From Halorubellus salinus (GTDB taxonomy: Archaea; Halobacteriota; Halobacteria; Halobacteriales; Natrialbaceae), in assembly GCF_020567525.1 (NCBI RefSeq), contig NZ_JAJCVI010000006.1, positions 124,001 through 188,000 of the forward strand: DNA of 64,000 bases, in the 5' to 3' direction. A program made the translations under genes and the position numbers. The notes under the pieces are model-generated. The model made no database searches. It was not told where the DNA came from and saw only the letters and a program-made list of their open reading frames with translations. This document shows, piece by piece, positions 42,814 through 51,182 of the stretch (position 1 is the stretch's first letter; the number at the start of each line of letters is the position of its first letter).

Positions 42814-42855
42814 ATGGTACTATCATGGGACGTGGGATGGAAACCGGGGTGGTGA
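42814..42855 (+). other. Possible Trp-rich 13-codon leader frame
   Basis: ATG at 42814 opens MVLSWDVGWKPGW followed by TGA at 42853, five bases before the ATG of the 7TM sensor. Three of thirteen codons are Trp. A TATA-like ATATTTA lies about 18 bp upstream of this ATG, slightly close for a leaderless start. Could be chance. Confidence 0.2.
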
Positions 42856-42859
42856 GGTG

Positions 42860-44551
42860 ATGCTGCAGGTACCGCCGGTGACGTGGTTGGTCGCGCTGGC
42901 GGCGACGCTCGCTCTCGGCGTGGGCATCGCGGTCCGGTCGTATCGGTCGCGCGAGCGCCCCGGCGCGATGGCGTTCACCGTGGAGATGGTGGGTATCACG
43001 ATCTGGTGTGGCGCGTACGCGCTCCAGTTGTTCGCGACGACCGACGCGACGTACCTCACCTTCCTCCGCATCGAGTACCTCGGCACCGTCTTCGTGCCCG
43101 TGGCGTGGCTCGTGTTCGTCCTCGAGTACACGGGGCGAGACAACCTGGTGACGCCCCAGTCCGTCGCCGCCCTCCTCGTCGTCCCCGTCGCGACGCTCGT
43201 CGCGGTGTGGACGAACCCGATGCATCACGTCATGTGGGCGGAGCGCTCGCTCGCCACCGCCGGCGGCCTCGGCGCGTCGACGCTCAACGCGGGGTTCTGG
43301 GTGTACTTCGCGCACCAGTACTTCCTGCTCGCGGGGTCGCTCTGGTTCCTCGCGGAGGTCGTCATCGACCCGGAATCGCCGTATCGGACGCAAGCGGCCG
43401 CGCTCGTCGTGGCGACCCTCATCCCGCTCGCATTCCAGGTCGTGCACCTGCTGGGGGTCGCGTGGGCGCCGACGGTGAACCTCACGCCGTTCTCGTTCGT
43501 GCTGTCGGGCGTCGTCGCTCTCGCCGTCCTCGAACGGTTCTCGTTCCTGGAGTCGGGGCCGGTGACGACCCGTATCGCGGACGATCGCGTGGTCGCGGAA
43601 CTCGACGACGGCGTCCTGACGGTGGACGCCACGGGGACCGTCCTCGAAGCGAACTCCACGGCGGCGCGACTGCTCGGAGAGACCGCCGAGACGCTTCAGG
43701 GTCGGTCGGTCGAAGCGGTCGTGCCGACGGCGTCGACGGTGGACGAGCTCGCGGCGTTCGGCGCGGAGACGGCGACGCTCTCCGTCGACGGCGAGGACCG
43801 GCACGTGAAGGTGTCCGCGTCGACGGTGACGACGTCCCGCGGGAAGCACTCCGGGTGGGTGGTGACGCTCCACGACGCGACGCCGGAGTTACGGCGACAG
43901 CGCCGGACGGAGGTCCTGAATCGCGTGCTCCGCGAGACGCTCCGCGACGAGATGGACGTCGTGTCGACGCGCGCCACGGAAGCGGCGTCCGACGGGGAGC
44001 CCGTGGCGACCGCGGAGATCCGCGAGCACGCGGAGAACGCGCTCGCGGTCGGGGACGTCGCCGAGGAGTTCGACGCGCTCCTGGCGGCCGGCGGGTCCTT
44101 CGAGCCGGTGGACGTGGTTCCGGTCGTGCAGGCCGAGGCGGACGCCGTCCGGGAGTCGACGCCCGAACTGGACGTGACCGTCGACGCGCCGCTGGGCGAA
44201 TGGGCGTACTGCGAGGGGCTGTTCGAGCCGACGGTTCGCGCGCTCCTCCGGTTCGGGGCGACGCACGCGACGGAGAGCGAGGACGCGACCGGTATCGTCG
44301 TCGACATCCAGGTCGTGGACGAGACCGCGGTCGACGTGACGCTCTCCGTGCCGGGTGCGTCGCCGGCCGCGACGCACCGTCGGTTGTTGACGGAGGGCGT
44401 CGACGCGGACGCGAGCGTGGACGTCGATTCGCCCGACGAGCTGGCGTGCTGGCTCGTCCACTGGGGCGTCGAACGTCTCGCCGGCGAGACGACGACGACC
44501 GAGGACGGCGTCTCCCTCCGGTTCCCGCGTCACGGCGACCCGAGCGCCTGA
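42860..44551 (+). CDS. 7TM sensor with PAS domain and degenerate histidine-kinase module (pseudokinase)
   Basis: 563 residues from the ATG at 42860. The N-terminal seven-helix domain (about 1-225) is the haloarchaeal HisKA_7TM type, then a PAS domain (about 240-345; ELDDGVLTVDATGTVLEANS). The dimerisation segment reads NRVLRETLRDEMDVV where active relatives read RVLRHxLRNDMxV, so the phosphoacceptor His is Glu359. The ATPase half lacks a readable N-box and G boxes (VRALLRFGATHATE; no DxGxG). It probably senses a signal but cannot autophosphorylate. The 3' end is repeated downstream as a 46-bp array. Confidence 0.82.
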   Translation: MLQVPPVTWLVALAATLALGVGIAVRSYRSRERPGAMAFTVEMVGITIWCGAYALQLFATTDATYLTFLRIEYLGTVFVPVAWLVFVLEYTGRDNLVTPQSVAALLVVPVATLVAVWTNPMHHVMWAERSLATAGGLGASTLNAGFWVYFAHQYFLLAGSLWFLAEVVIDPESPYRTQAAALVVATLIPLAFQVVHLLGVAWAPTVNLTPFSFVLSGVVALAVLERFSFLESGPVTTRIADDRVVAELDDGVLTVDATGTVLEANSTAARLLGETAETLQGRSVEAVVPTASTVDELAAFGAETATLSVDGEDRHVKVSASTVTTSRGKHSGWVVTLHDATPELRRQRRTEVLNRVLRETLRDEMDVVSTRATEAASDGEPVATAEIREHAENALAVGDVAEEFDALLAAGGSFEPVDVVPVVQAEADAVRESTPELDVTVDAPLGEWAYCEGLFEPTVRALLRFGATHATESEDATGIVVDIQVVDETAVDVTLSVPGASPAATHRRLLTEGVDADASVDVDSPDELACWLVHWGVERLAGETTTTEDGVSLRFPRHGDPSA

Positions 44552-44643
44552 CAGCGTGTCGCCGCGCCTTCTCTGTCCAGCGGACCCGGACGCCTGACAG
44601 CGTGTCGCCGCACCTTCTCTGCCCAGCGGACCCGGACGCCTGA
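44542..44643 (+). repeat. 46-bp tandem array copying the end of the 7TM pseudokinase gene
   Basis: CGCCTGACAGCGTGTCGCCG starts at 44545 and 44591, with a partial third copy CGCCTGACCGG at 44637. In copy 1 TGA (44549-44551) is the real stop. Copies 2 and 3 repeat GACCC(G)GA-CGCC-TGA, that is Asp-Pro-Asp-Ala-stop, versus Asp-Pro-Ser-Ala-stop in the gene. Confidence 0.9.
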
Positions 44644-44760
44644 CCGGCCGGATCGCGTCCCGCGGCCGTCGCTCGTAGCAGCTAACCAATAGGAACTGGC
44701 AATATTTTCGACATCGGGGATTGAGTTCAGTTTTCGGTTCGTGGCCACCAGATGGAAACA

Positions 44761-44788
44761 ACTTAACTCAAGAAATTGTTAAGTAGCT
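44761..44788 (+). promoter_or_regulatory. Inverted repeat and promoter of the UbiA-like gene
   Basis: ACTTAAC (44761-44767) and GTTAAGT (44778-44784) form a perfect 7-bp inverted repeat with a 10-bp A/T-rich spacer. The second arm continues as GTTAAGTAGCT, which recurs upstream of sod. The right arm is about 24-30 bp before the ATG (44808), the TATA position, so a bound regulator could block initiation. Confidence 0.5.
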
Positions 44789-44807
44789 GGTGGTAATTTG
44801 TTTTGGT

Positions 44808-45695
44808 ATGTCAACCGATGGCGAACGCGTCCAGCACGTCAACCCCAGTCTCGACCTCCCAACCCCGAGCGGCGTCGCCAGTGCCCTCGTGCACACGTCG
44901 ACCGTCGACGCCGTCGTCGCCGCTGCGAAGGTCCTCACCGTCGTCCTCCTCATGGACCTCGCACCATCGCCCGCGGTCGCCGTCGGAGGCCTGATGGCGT
45001 TCGCGATCTACGCGTCCAACAAGCTCGTCGACGCGGAAGACGAGACGAACGCCCCGGCACGCGCACGGTTCGTCGCCCGGTACCGGCGCGAGCTCGCCGC
45101 CGCAACCGCCGTCGCGACCGTCCTCGCGCTCGCACTCGCCGCGACCGCCGGCCCGCTCGCGCTCGCGCTCACGCTCCTCCCGGCCGTCGCCGCAGTCGCC
45201 TACAGCGTCCGGCTCCCCGTCGTCGACCGCCGCCTCAAGGACGTCCTCGGCGCGAGCACGCTCCTCGTCGCCGTCAGCTGGGCGTTCCCGACCGTCGCAC
45301 TCCCCATCGTCTGGGTCGACGGCGCGTTCACCGCCACCGCCGGCGTCGCGTTCACGTTCTACCTCGTCCAGACCGCCGTCGCCTTCGAGGTCCGGAACGT
45401 CCGCGACGTCGCCGGTGACCGCGCAGAAGGCGTCCGGACGTTCCCCGTCGTCTTCGGGACCGCGAGCACGCGTCGGCTCCTGTACGCCGTCGACGCGACC
45501 GCGCTCGCGCTGTACGCCGCCGCCACCGCCGCCGGCGTCCTCCCGCTCGCCGTCGGCCTCGTCTTCGCCGTCGCGACCGTCGCCTCCGTCGGCGTCACCA
45601 GGTGCGTCGACACCGGCCGGGACGACGCCCGCATCTGCCTGCTGCGCGACGCGAACTACGGGCTCGTCCTCCTCGTCGTCGCACTCGCCGCCTGA
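44808..45695 (+). CDS. UbiA-family prenyltransferase
   Basis: 295 residues from the ATG at 44808. About eight to nine membrane helices. The first aspartate-rich motif is NKLVDAEDE (about residue 70), a variant of NDxxDxxxD; the second is RNVRDVAGDRAEGVRT (about 200). UbiA enzymes join isoprenoid diphosphates to acceptors for quinones, archaeol lipids or C50 carotenoids (lycopene elongase). The acceptor cannot be told here. It lies between a 7TM sensor gene and sod and shares an upstream motif with sod, suggesting oxidative or respiratory co-regulation. Confidence 0.8.
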   Translation: MSTDGERVQHVNPSLDLPTPSGVASALVHTSTVDAVVAAAKVLTVVLLMDLAPSPAVAVGGLMAFAIYASNKLVDAEDETNAPARARFVARYRRELAAATAVATVLALALAATAGPLALALTLLPAVAAVAYSVRLPVVDRRLKDVLGASTLLVAVSWAFPTVALPIVWVDGAFTATAGVAFTFYLVQTAVAFEVRNVRDVAGDRAEGVRTFPVVFGTASTRRLLYAVDATALALYAAATAAGVLPLAVGLVFAVATVASVGVTRCVDTGRDDARICLLRDANYGLVLLVVALAA

Positions 45696-45804
45696 CCGCG
45701 AGCCCGGTCGTCGTGGAACCGCGGGAAGCCTGCCACGAGTCGGTGGTACCCAGTCGCGATTGCACGCCGTTGCGCGCCACGTGCTAGCATACCTCTGCTA
45801 AACG

Positions 45805-45834
45805 GTTAAGTAGCTCACGCGAGATATATTCGTA
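45805..45834 (+). promoter_or_regulatory. sod promoter with shared GTTAAGTAGCT motif
   Basis: GTTAAGTAGCT (45805-45815) matches the UbiA-upstream motif exactly. A TATA-like GATATATTC follows at about 45822-45830, roughly 20-27 bp before the sod ATG (45849). The motif thus lies at the BRE/upstream position here, unlike in front of the UbiA gene. Confidence 0.45.
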
Positions 45835-45848
45835 CGAGGTGAGACTTC

Positions 45849-46460
45849 ATGTCTGAACATTCAAACCCCGAACTGCCGCCCCTTCCGTACGACTACGACG
45901 CGCTCGAACCGTCCATCAGCGAACAGGTCCTCACGTGGCATCACGACACCCACCACCAGGGCTACGTGAACGGTCTCCAGGCCGCCGAGGAGACACTCGC
46001 CGATAACCGCGAATCCGGAGACTTCTCGTCGTCCGCCGGCGCCATCGGGAACGTCACCCACAACGGCTCCGGTCACTACCTCCACACGCTGTTCTGGGAG
46101 AACATGGACCCGAACGGCGGTGGCGAGCCCGAAGGCGACCTCCGCGCGCGCATCGAGGAGGACTTCGGCTCCTACGAGGGCTGGAAGGGCGAGTTCGAGG
46201 CCGCAGCCGGCGCCGCCGGCGGCTGGGCGCTCCTCGTCTACGACCCCGTCGCCAAGCAGCTTCGTAACGTCAAGGTCGACAAGCACGACCAGGGCGCGCT
46301 CTGGGGCAGTCACCCCATCCTCGCCTGCGACGTCTGGGAGCACTCGTACTACTACGACTACGGCCCGGACCGCGGCAGCTTCATCGACGGGTTCTTCGAC
46401 GTCGTCGACTGGGACAACGTCGCCGAGCAGTACCAGAACACGGTCAGCAAGCACGAGTAA
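45849..46460 (+). CDS. sod: Superoxide dismutase (Mn/Fe type)
   Basis: 203 residues, the usual length. All four metal ligands appear in family context: His in TWHHDTHHQGYVNGL, His in GSGHYLHTLFWENM, and Asp and His in ACDVWEHSYYYDY. It converts superoxide to peroxide and oxygen in the cytoplasm; haloarchaeal enzymes use Mn. A T-rich stretch CATTTTCTTC (46499-46508) about 40 bp after the stop is a likely terminator. Confidence 0.97.
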   Translation: MSEHSNPELPPLPYDYDALEPSISEQVLTWHHDTHHQGYVNGLQAAEETLADNRESGDFSSSAGAIGNVTHNGSGHYLHTLFWENMDPNGGGEPEGDLRARIEEDFGSYEGWKGEFEAAAGAAGGWALLVYDPVAKQLRNVKVDKHDQGALWGSHPILACDVWEHSYYYDYGPDRGSFIDGFFDVVDWDNVAEQYQNTVSKHE

Positions 46461-46568
46461 GTCGCGTCCCACTCGTCGAACCGTCGAACACACCACCGCA
46501 TTTTCTTCGCGACACCCGCGCCCGACCAGCAGCGGCGTCGACCCACCCTGAGCCGTCGACCCCGTCGG

Positions 46569-47621
46569 TCACTCCGCGGTCGTGAACCCGTACACCCAGC
46601 CGGTTCGGGGGGTGCCGTCGGGTTCGATGGTCTCGACGCTCACCTGGTAGGTCTCGCCGGAGATCGGGTCCGAGACGGTCTCGTTCGCGACCGACTGCGG
46701 GTCGTCGTGGTGCGCGTCGAGCAGGACGGACTGTCCGGCGAACGCCTCCTCGACGGGAGCGCCGACCGCGGTGTCCGCGTCCACGCCCAGGACCTTCGCG
46801 CCTTCGACGTTCAGGTCCGCGACCGACGTCTCGTCGACGACGACCGCGCCGCCGTCCCGTTCGTCGACCGCGGCCGCGCCAGTGAGCGCGTCCGTCTCGA
46901 CGAGCGAGTACCGGTAGAGGCCGACGGCGATGGCGACGCCCGACACCCCGAACGCGATCGGCGTCAGGTCCGGGAAGCCGTTCGGGAGGACGAACAGCGA
47001 CAGCGCGTTCGCGGCCAGCGGCGCGAACACCGCGACGGCCATCGACGCCGCCTGGCCACGAGGCACCGACGACGACCGCAACGGCCGCGACAGGACGAGG
47101 ACCGCGCCCGCGAGGAGGATGGCGTACGAGTAGACGGTGTGGGCGACGAACGCCTGCCCGCTGTCACCGAAGCAGATGACGGCGTCGCACGTCACCTGCG
47201 CGCCGTCGGAGACGTACGTCGCGCCCTGCCGGACGACGCCGCCCGCGGTCCAGAGGTCGTGACTGCGGTTCGTCCACACGAGCGCGACCGCCGCGAGCGG
47301 TTCGAGCGACAGCAATCCGACGCTGTACCGGTTCACGAGCTCCTCGCGGTCGACGTACGCGAGCGCGAACAGGAGGAACGCCGCCGGCACCACCGTGATA
47401 CCGAAGTACTGGAAGCGGTTCGCGTACAGTCCCACGCGGAACGAGGGTGCGACCGCCACGGCGAGCGCGGAGAGCATCCACACGAGCGTGCCGACGAGGA
47501 GCGCGGCGAGCGGCCGGGACCCGCGTCGATGCAGGTTGTTCAGGACCTTGTTCAGTGCCGCGAGGATGAACGGCGTCGACCCGACGAGAAGAACCAGGTA
47601 CGTTTCTGTGACCGAGACCAT
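46569..47621 (-). CDS. 7TM sensor protein with PAS domain, no kinase
   Basis: 350 residues from the ATG at 47621. A seven-helix N-terminal domain (about 5-235) of the HisKA_7TM type is related in layout to the 7TM pseudokinase 2 kb away (RFQYFGITVVPAAFLLFALAY versus RIEYLGTVFVPVAWLVFVLEY, each at the third helix). A PAS-like domain (about 255-350) ends the protein; there is no H-box or ATPase. Either a stand-alone receptor or a truncated kinase; the clean C-terminus suggests the former. Confidence 0.78.
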   Translation of the reverse strand: MVSVTETYLVLLVGSTPFILAALNKVLNNLHRRGSRPLAALLVGTLVWMLSALAVAVAPSFRVGLYANRFQYFGITVVPAAFLLFALAYVDREELVNRYSVGLLSLEPLAAVALVWTNRSHDLWTAGGVVRQGATYVSDGAQVTCDAVICFGDSGQAFVAHTVYSYAILLAGAVLVLSRPLRSSSVPRGQAASMAVAVFAPLAANALSLFVLPNGFPDLTPIAFGVSGVAIAVGLYRYSLVETDALTGAAAVDERDGGAVVVDETSVADLNVEGAKVLGVDADTAVGAPVEEAFAGQSVLLDAHHDDPQSVANETVSDPISGETYQVSVETIEPDGTPRTGWVYGFTTAE

Positions 47622-47785
47622 CGTTGGATATACGAAACGAACCGCGGAACAAAAGCGATTCGGCCCGTGCTCGACGCGCATCGGCAGGTCACCGCCGCAA
47701 CCCTTCGTATCCAGGCCCGCGTGTCGGCGGGCGGGTGCTGTCGGAGACCAGTTGGTTTACGACGCCCGTCACCCAATCGAGGGGT

Positions 47786-48058
47786 ATGCCCGTCCCGAAG
47801 GACGACTTCGACGAACTCCTACCGTGTGACTTCCCGACGCCCGAGAAGTTGCTCGAACCCGACCAGATGTACACGCTCTACGAGATCGCGCGCCTCATGC
47901 AGGGCCTCGACGCGGACGCCGCGCTCGAGGAGTCCACCGAGGCGGTGCTCCTGGACTGGGCGATCCCGTGGATCGTGTACAACGGCGACGACCTCGTCAT
48001 CGCTGAACCCCGTAGCGACGACGAACCCGGGTACTACGGCGTGAAGACCGAGGAATGA
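47786..48058 (+). CDS. Small conserved haloarchaeal protein (DUF5827-like)
   Basis: 90 residues from the ATG at 47786: PVPKDDFDELLPCDFPTPEK, then LYEIARLMQGLDADAALEE and VLLDWAIPWIVYNGDDLVIA. The pattern is one I recall as DUF5827 (number from memory). The stop overlaps the ATG of the ATPase gene (ATGA), indicating an operon. Confidence 0.7.
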   Translation: MPVPKDDFDELLPCDFPTPEKLLEPDQMYTLYEIARLMQGLDADAALEESTEAVLLDWAIPWIVYNGDDLVIAEPRSDDEPGYYGVKTEE

Positions 48059-48870
48059 AGCTGCTCGTCGCCGGCGGCGACCGCGTCGACGCGGGGAAGA
48101 CGACGTTCTCCACGGGCCTGTGCGAGCGCGTCGACGCCACCGGATTCAAGCCGCGGGCGGGGAACGACTACTGGTTCGACCACGACGACTACGAGCGCGC
48201 CACCAGCGACGGCCGCATGTACGGGAAGGACGCGAGGCGACTCGCCGCCGCGAGCGCCGACGCGGTCACGCCCGAGGCGATCAACCCGCTGCATCGACTC
48301 TGGCGGCCGAGTGCCGGCAGCGGAAGCGGCCTGCTGGGCGCGAGCCATCGCGAGTTCGTCCTCGACCGCGTGACCGTCGACGGCACCGACGAGTACGTCG
48401 TACACGCCGACGCGGACGTCCCCGCCTCCGCCACGTCCAGCCTCCCGCTCGCGGACGCGGTCCACGTGGACTCGGTGTCGGCGTTCAACGACGTCATGCG
48501 CGACCTGCACGCGACCGCACTGGAGGCGGTCGCCGACGCGATGCGCGCTCGCGACCGCGCGGTCGTCGAATCCTACGGCGACGTCGCCCTCCCGGTCACC
48601 GATATCGCGTTCGACGCCGTCGCCGTCGTCGACCCGGGACGCGCTCGCGTCTACGACGGCGACCGCTACCTGAAAGCGCGCTCGGTCGTCGGCGGGAGCG
48701 CCCGCCAGGGCCGCCTCGAGGAGACCACTGGCGACGTCATCGAGCACTGCGAGCCCGAAGCGACGGTCGCACTCCCCGCGCTCGCGAGCGACGACCGCCG
48801 TGACCCCGCCGCGGTCGCCGACGCCTACGAGGTCGCGTACGACGCGCTCGTCTCCACCGCGCTCTCCTAA
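48055..48870 (+). CDS. BioD-like P-loop ATPase, unknown function
   Basis: 271 residues. The N-terminus LLVAGGDRVDAGKTTFSTGL holds a P-loop GxxxxxGKT at residues 8-16, the spacing of dethiobiotin synthetase and related MinD/SIMIBI enzymes. The next strand, TGFKPRAGNDYWFD, matches the BioD K-P-x-x-x-G layout. Other biotin-pathway genes are absent, so a ligase or amidoligase-like role is as likely. Translationally coupled to the small gene before it. Confidence 0.72.
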   Translation: MKLLVAGGDRVDAGKTTFSTGLCERVDATGFKPRAGNDYWFDHDDYERATSDGRMYGKDARRLAAASADAVTPEAINPLHRLWRPSAGSGSGLLGASHREFVLDRVTVDGTDEYVVHADADVPASATSSLPLADAVHVDSVSAFNDVMRDLHATALEAVADAMRARDRAVVESYGDVALPVTDIAFDAVAVVDPGRARVYDGDRYLKARSVVGGSARQGRLEETTGDVIEHCEPEATVALPALASDDRRDPAAVADAYEVAYDALVSTALS

Positions 48871-48895
48871 CCCCGCGGCGCTCTGGTAACTGCGG

Positions 48896-49483
48896 TCAGC
48901 GACGACCACCGGCGGCGCACGCGGACTCGAGCGCGGCCTCGACGTGCCGGTACGGCTGGTCTGTCACGGACGGGCCGTGGCCGGTGTGCATCGCCGCCAG
49001 GTCCGCGTCGAGGACGTCGACCATGCGTTCGATGCTCTCGACGAGCAGCGGATGGTCGCCCTCCTCCAGGTCCGTACGACCGAACGATCCGCCCTGGAAG
49101 ACGAGGTCGCCCGCGAACAACACGCCCGCCTCCGGACTGTGGAAGCAGAGGTGGTCGTCCTTGTGTCCCGGCGTGTGGTACGCGACGTACTCGTGATCGC
49201 CGAGCGCGACGGTCTCCTCGTCAGCGATGACGTGGTCGACGCCGGGCTGGTCCGTATCGAACCCCCAGACGTCGACGTCGAACGCGTCCACGACCTCGGG
49301 GAGGTTCCCGACGTGGTCGCGATGCGTGTGCGTCAACACGAGCGCGTCCACGCCCCCCTGCTCCTCGATGCGACTGACGACGTCGAAGTTCGCGCCCGCA
49401 TCCACGAGCACGCGACGGTCGCCATCGACGTAGAACGCGTTGCTCGTGAACGCCCGAACGCCACGCGCGAGATTCGAGATCAT
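48896..49483 (-). CDS. MBL-fold hydrolase (glyoxalase II-like)
   Basis: 195 residues from the ATG at 49483. Complete metallo-beta-lactamase motifs: LTHTHRDHVGNL (HxHxDH, about residue 52), HTPGHKDDHLCF (third His), LFAGDLVF (bridging Asp) and MHTGHGPS (last His). The length and motif spacing fit hydroxyacylglutathione hydrolase-like or other thioester hydrolases. Convergent with the ATPase gene (25 bp apart). Confidence 0.88.
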   Translation of the reverse strand: MISNLARGVRAFTSNAFYVDGDRRVLVDAGANFDVVSRIEEQGGVDALVLTHTHRDHVGNLPEVVDAFDVDVWGFDTDQPGVDHVIADEETVALGDHEYVAYHTPGHKDDHLCFHSPEAGVLFAGDLVFQGGSFGRTDLEEGDHPLLVESIERMVDVLDADLAAMHTGHGPSVTDQPYRHVEAALESACAAGGRR

Positions 49484-49556
49484 ACCCGCGAGTAGCCGGC
49501 CCGCGGGGTTACTGGTTGCGGTCCCGGCCGCGCACACCGCCTCGCGCGAGCGCGAA

Positions 49557-49922
49557 TCAGGCGTCTGGCGTCGTCCCGACGAGCACGAGCTTCGCGCGCT
49601 CCTCGCCGCGGTTCTGGAGCTGGCGCGTCTGATTCGCGCTCACGCGCACCGCCTCGTTCTCCGCGAGCCGCACCGTCTCCCCACCGTCGGCGTCGGCGCC
49701 ACCGTCGAAGTCCACGTCCACGAGACCACGCACGCACACGTACACCTCCTCCTGGCCGTCGTGGTCGTGGTCGTGCTCCTTCCCGCGCGCCCCCGGCTCC
49801 AGCTCGAGGATGGTGACGCCCAGGTCCTCGGTCGCGAGCGCATCCCGCAGGAACCACATCGCGCCGTAATCCGCGTCCATCACCGATTCCACGTCGCTCG
49901 CCGCAGCGTGCGTGTACGACAT
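49557..49922 (-). CDS. Cupin-domain protein
   Basis: 121 residues from the ATG at 49922. A single conserved beta-barrel with the first cupin motif GARGKEHDHDHDGQEEVYVC (His and Glu metal ligands) and the second motif near ENEAVRVSANQTRQLQNRG, where the expected His is replaced by Gln. Metal binding is likely, enzymatic role unknown. Confidence 0.82.
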   Translation of the reverse strand: MSYTHAAASDVESVMDADYGAMWFLRDALATEDLGVTILELEPGARGKEHDHDHDGQEEVYVCVRGLVDVDFDGGADADGGETVRLAENEAVRVSANQTRQLQNRGEERAKLVLVGTTPDA

Positions 49923-50025
49923 ACGTCACCATACGTCACGAGGCGTTTTCAACGTCCGCGAGTCTTCAACGTCAGCGAGGGGCGATGGTCAATTTCATAC
50001 CGGCGGCCCGCGACCATCGACGCAA

Positions 50026-50769
50026 ATGGAGGTCCAGTTACTCGAAGCGACGGAGAATCCAGAGGAGGTAATCTGTAAAGGCGCCAGGAACGACTACAGC
50101 GAGCCGTTCGTCGGCGACCAGACGTTCGAGGAGACGATGGCGACCGTCGACGGGGACGACCTAGAGGAGAAGAAGGAGACCCTCATCGGGCACCTGCTCT
50201 CGCACGGCCACTACGGGCCGTTCGAGCACGCGAACGCCGTGTTCGCCGTGAAAGGCATCAGTCGGTCGTGCATGGCCCAGATCACGCGGCATCGACACGT
50301 GAGCTTCGACGTCCAGTCGATGCGTTACGTGAGCTTCGACGAGGTCGACCCCGCGGACGTCCGCGAGGGCGAGATGGTGGTGACGCCGCCGTCGGCGACG
50401 GACCCCGACTGGGTGGGGCGCAACCAGCAGACGGGGCAGGTCGACGAGGAGACGGTCGCGGAACGCGAGGAACTGTTCCGCGAGTCCGTCGCGCGCAGCG
50501 TCGAGGAGTACCAGCGGCTCCTGGACCTCGGGATGCCGCCGGAGGACGCGCGGTTCGTGCTCCCCATCGGGACCGAGGTGAACATGGTGATGTCGATGAA
50601 CGCGCGGATGCTGATGCACGTCGCGGACATGCGCGCGGCGGCCGACGCGCAGTGGGAGATCCGCGAGATGACCGAGCGCGTGCTCGACCTCGCCGCGGAG
50701 TGGTGCCCGATCACGTTCGAGTACTACGACGAGCACATGCGGAACCGGAAGAACCGACTCGCGCCCTGA
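50026..50769 (+). CDS. thyX: Flavin-dependent thymidylate synthase
   Basis: 247 residues from the ATG at 50026, about 30 bp after CAATTTCATAC. The ThyX signature RHRHVSFDVQSMRY starts at residue 88 (RHRxxSxNxxSxR class, with Asp for Asn at one position). Further support comes from GHYGPFEHANAVFAV and LPIGTEVNMVMSMNARMLMH. It converts dUMP to dTMP using methylene-tetrahydrofolate, FAD and NADPH. Confidence 0.95.
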   Translation: MEVQLLEATENPEEVICKGARNDYSEPFVGDQTFEETMATVDGDDLEEKKETLIGHLLSHGHYGPFEHANAVFAVKGISRSCMAQITRHRHVSFDVQSMRYVSFDEVDPADVREGEMVVTPPSATDPDWVGRNQQTGQVDEETVAEREELFRESVARSVEEYQRLLDLGMPPEDARFVLPIGTEVNMVMSMNARMLMHVADMRAAADAQWEIREMTERVLDLAAEWCPITFEYYDEHMRNRKNRLAP

Positions 50770-50888
50770 AATCGACCGACGGCGGCGCACTCTCCAGTCT
50801 TGAGAAGAGGCCGCACACTCGTCCTACGGTGATTACCGGTGAGAGTAGTTGACGAGTACTAAGGAGTATATGGGATACACTCGTTGGT

Positions 50889-51182
50889 ATGCGTAACTGG
50901 TCCGGGCGCGCGGTTGCGGCCGTCGAAGCCGTCCTGCCGAGCGTGCGGCGGCGACGACGGGAGTACGCGCGCATCGACGAAGTCATCGCCGCACAGGACG
51001 TCCCCGAGGAATCGTTCCGATGTGATCGCTGCGAGCGCGTGCAGTCGCGGTTCGCCGTCGGCGGGCTCGCCGAAGCCGACGCGCGGACGGAGGTCTGGTG
51101 TATCGAGTGCGTCGAACGCCGAGAGGAAGTTGCCGGAATCGAGCAGTTGACGCCCGGGCTCGGTGCGGTCGGTCGCGAGTAG
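50889..51182 (+). CDS. Small double-CxxC zinc protein
   Basis: 97 residues from the ATG at 50889, about 25 bp after GTATATGGG, consistent with leaderless initiation. CDRC (residues 45-48) and CIEC (about 71-74) form a likely zinc knuckle. The N-terminus is basic (PSVRRRRREYARID). The stop codon abuts the stop of the convergent wHTH gene with no spacer. Unknown function. Confidence 0.68.
   Translation: MRNWSGRAVAAVEAVLPSVRRRRREYARIDEVIAAQDVPEESFRCDRCERVQSRFAVGGLAEADARTEVWCIECVERREEVAGIEQLTPGLGAVGRE

Noticed and set aside
48055-48870. Dethiobiotin synthetase (bioD)
   Set aside because: The P-loop spacing fits, but there are no other biotin genes nearby and the rest of the protein is not diagnostic, so only BioD-like ATPase is claimed.
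50840-50870. Second TrmB site near GAGTACTAAGGAGTA
   Set aside because: The spacing between TACT and GAGTA is 3 and not 7-8, on either strand.
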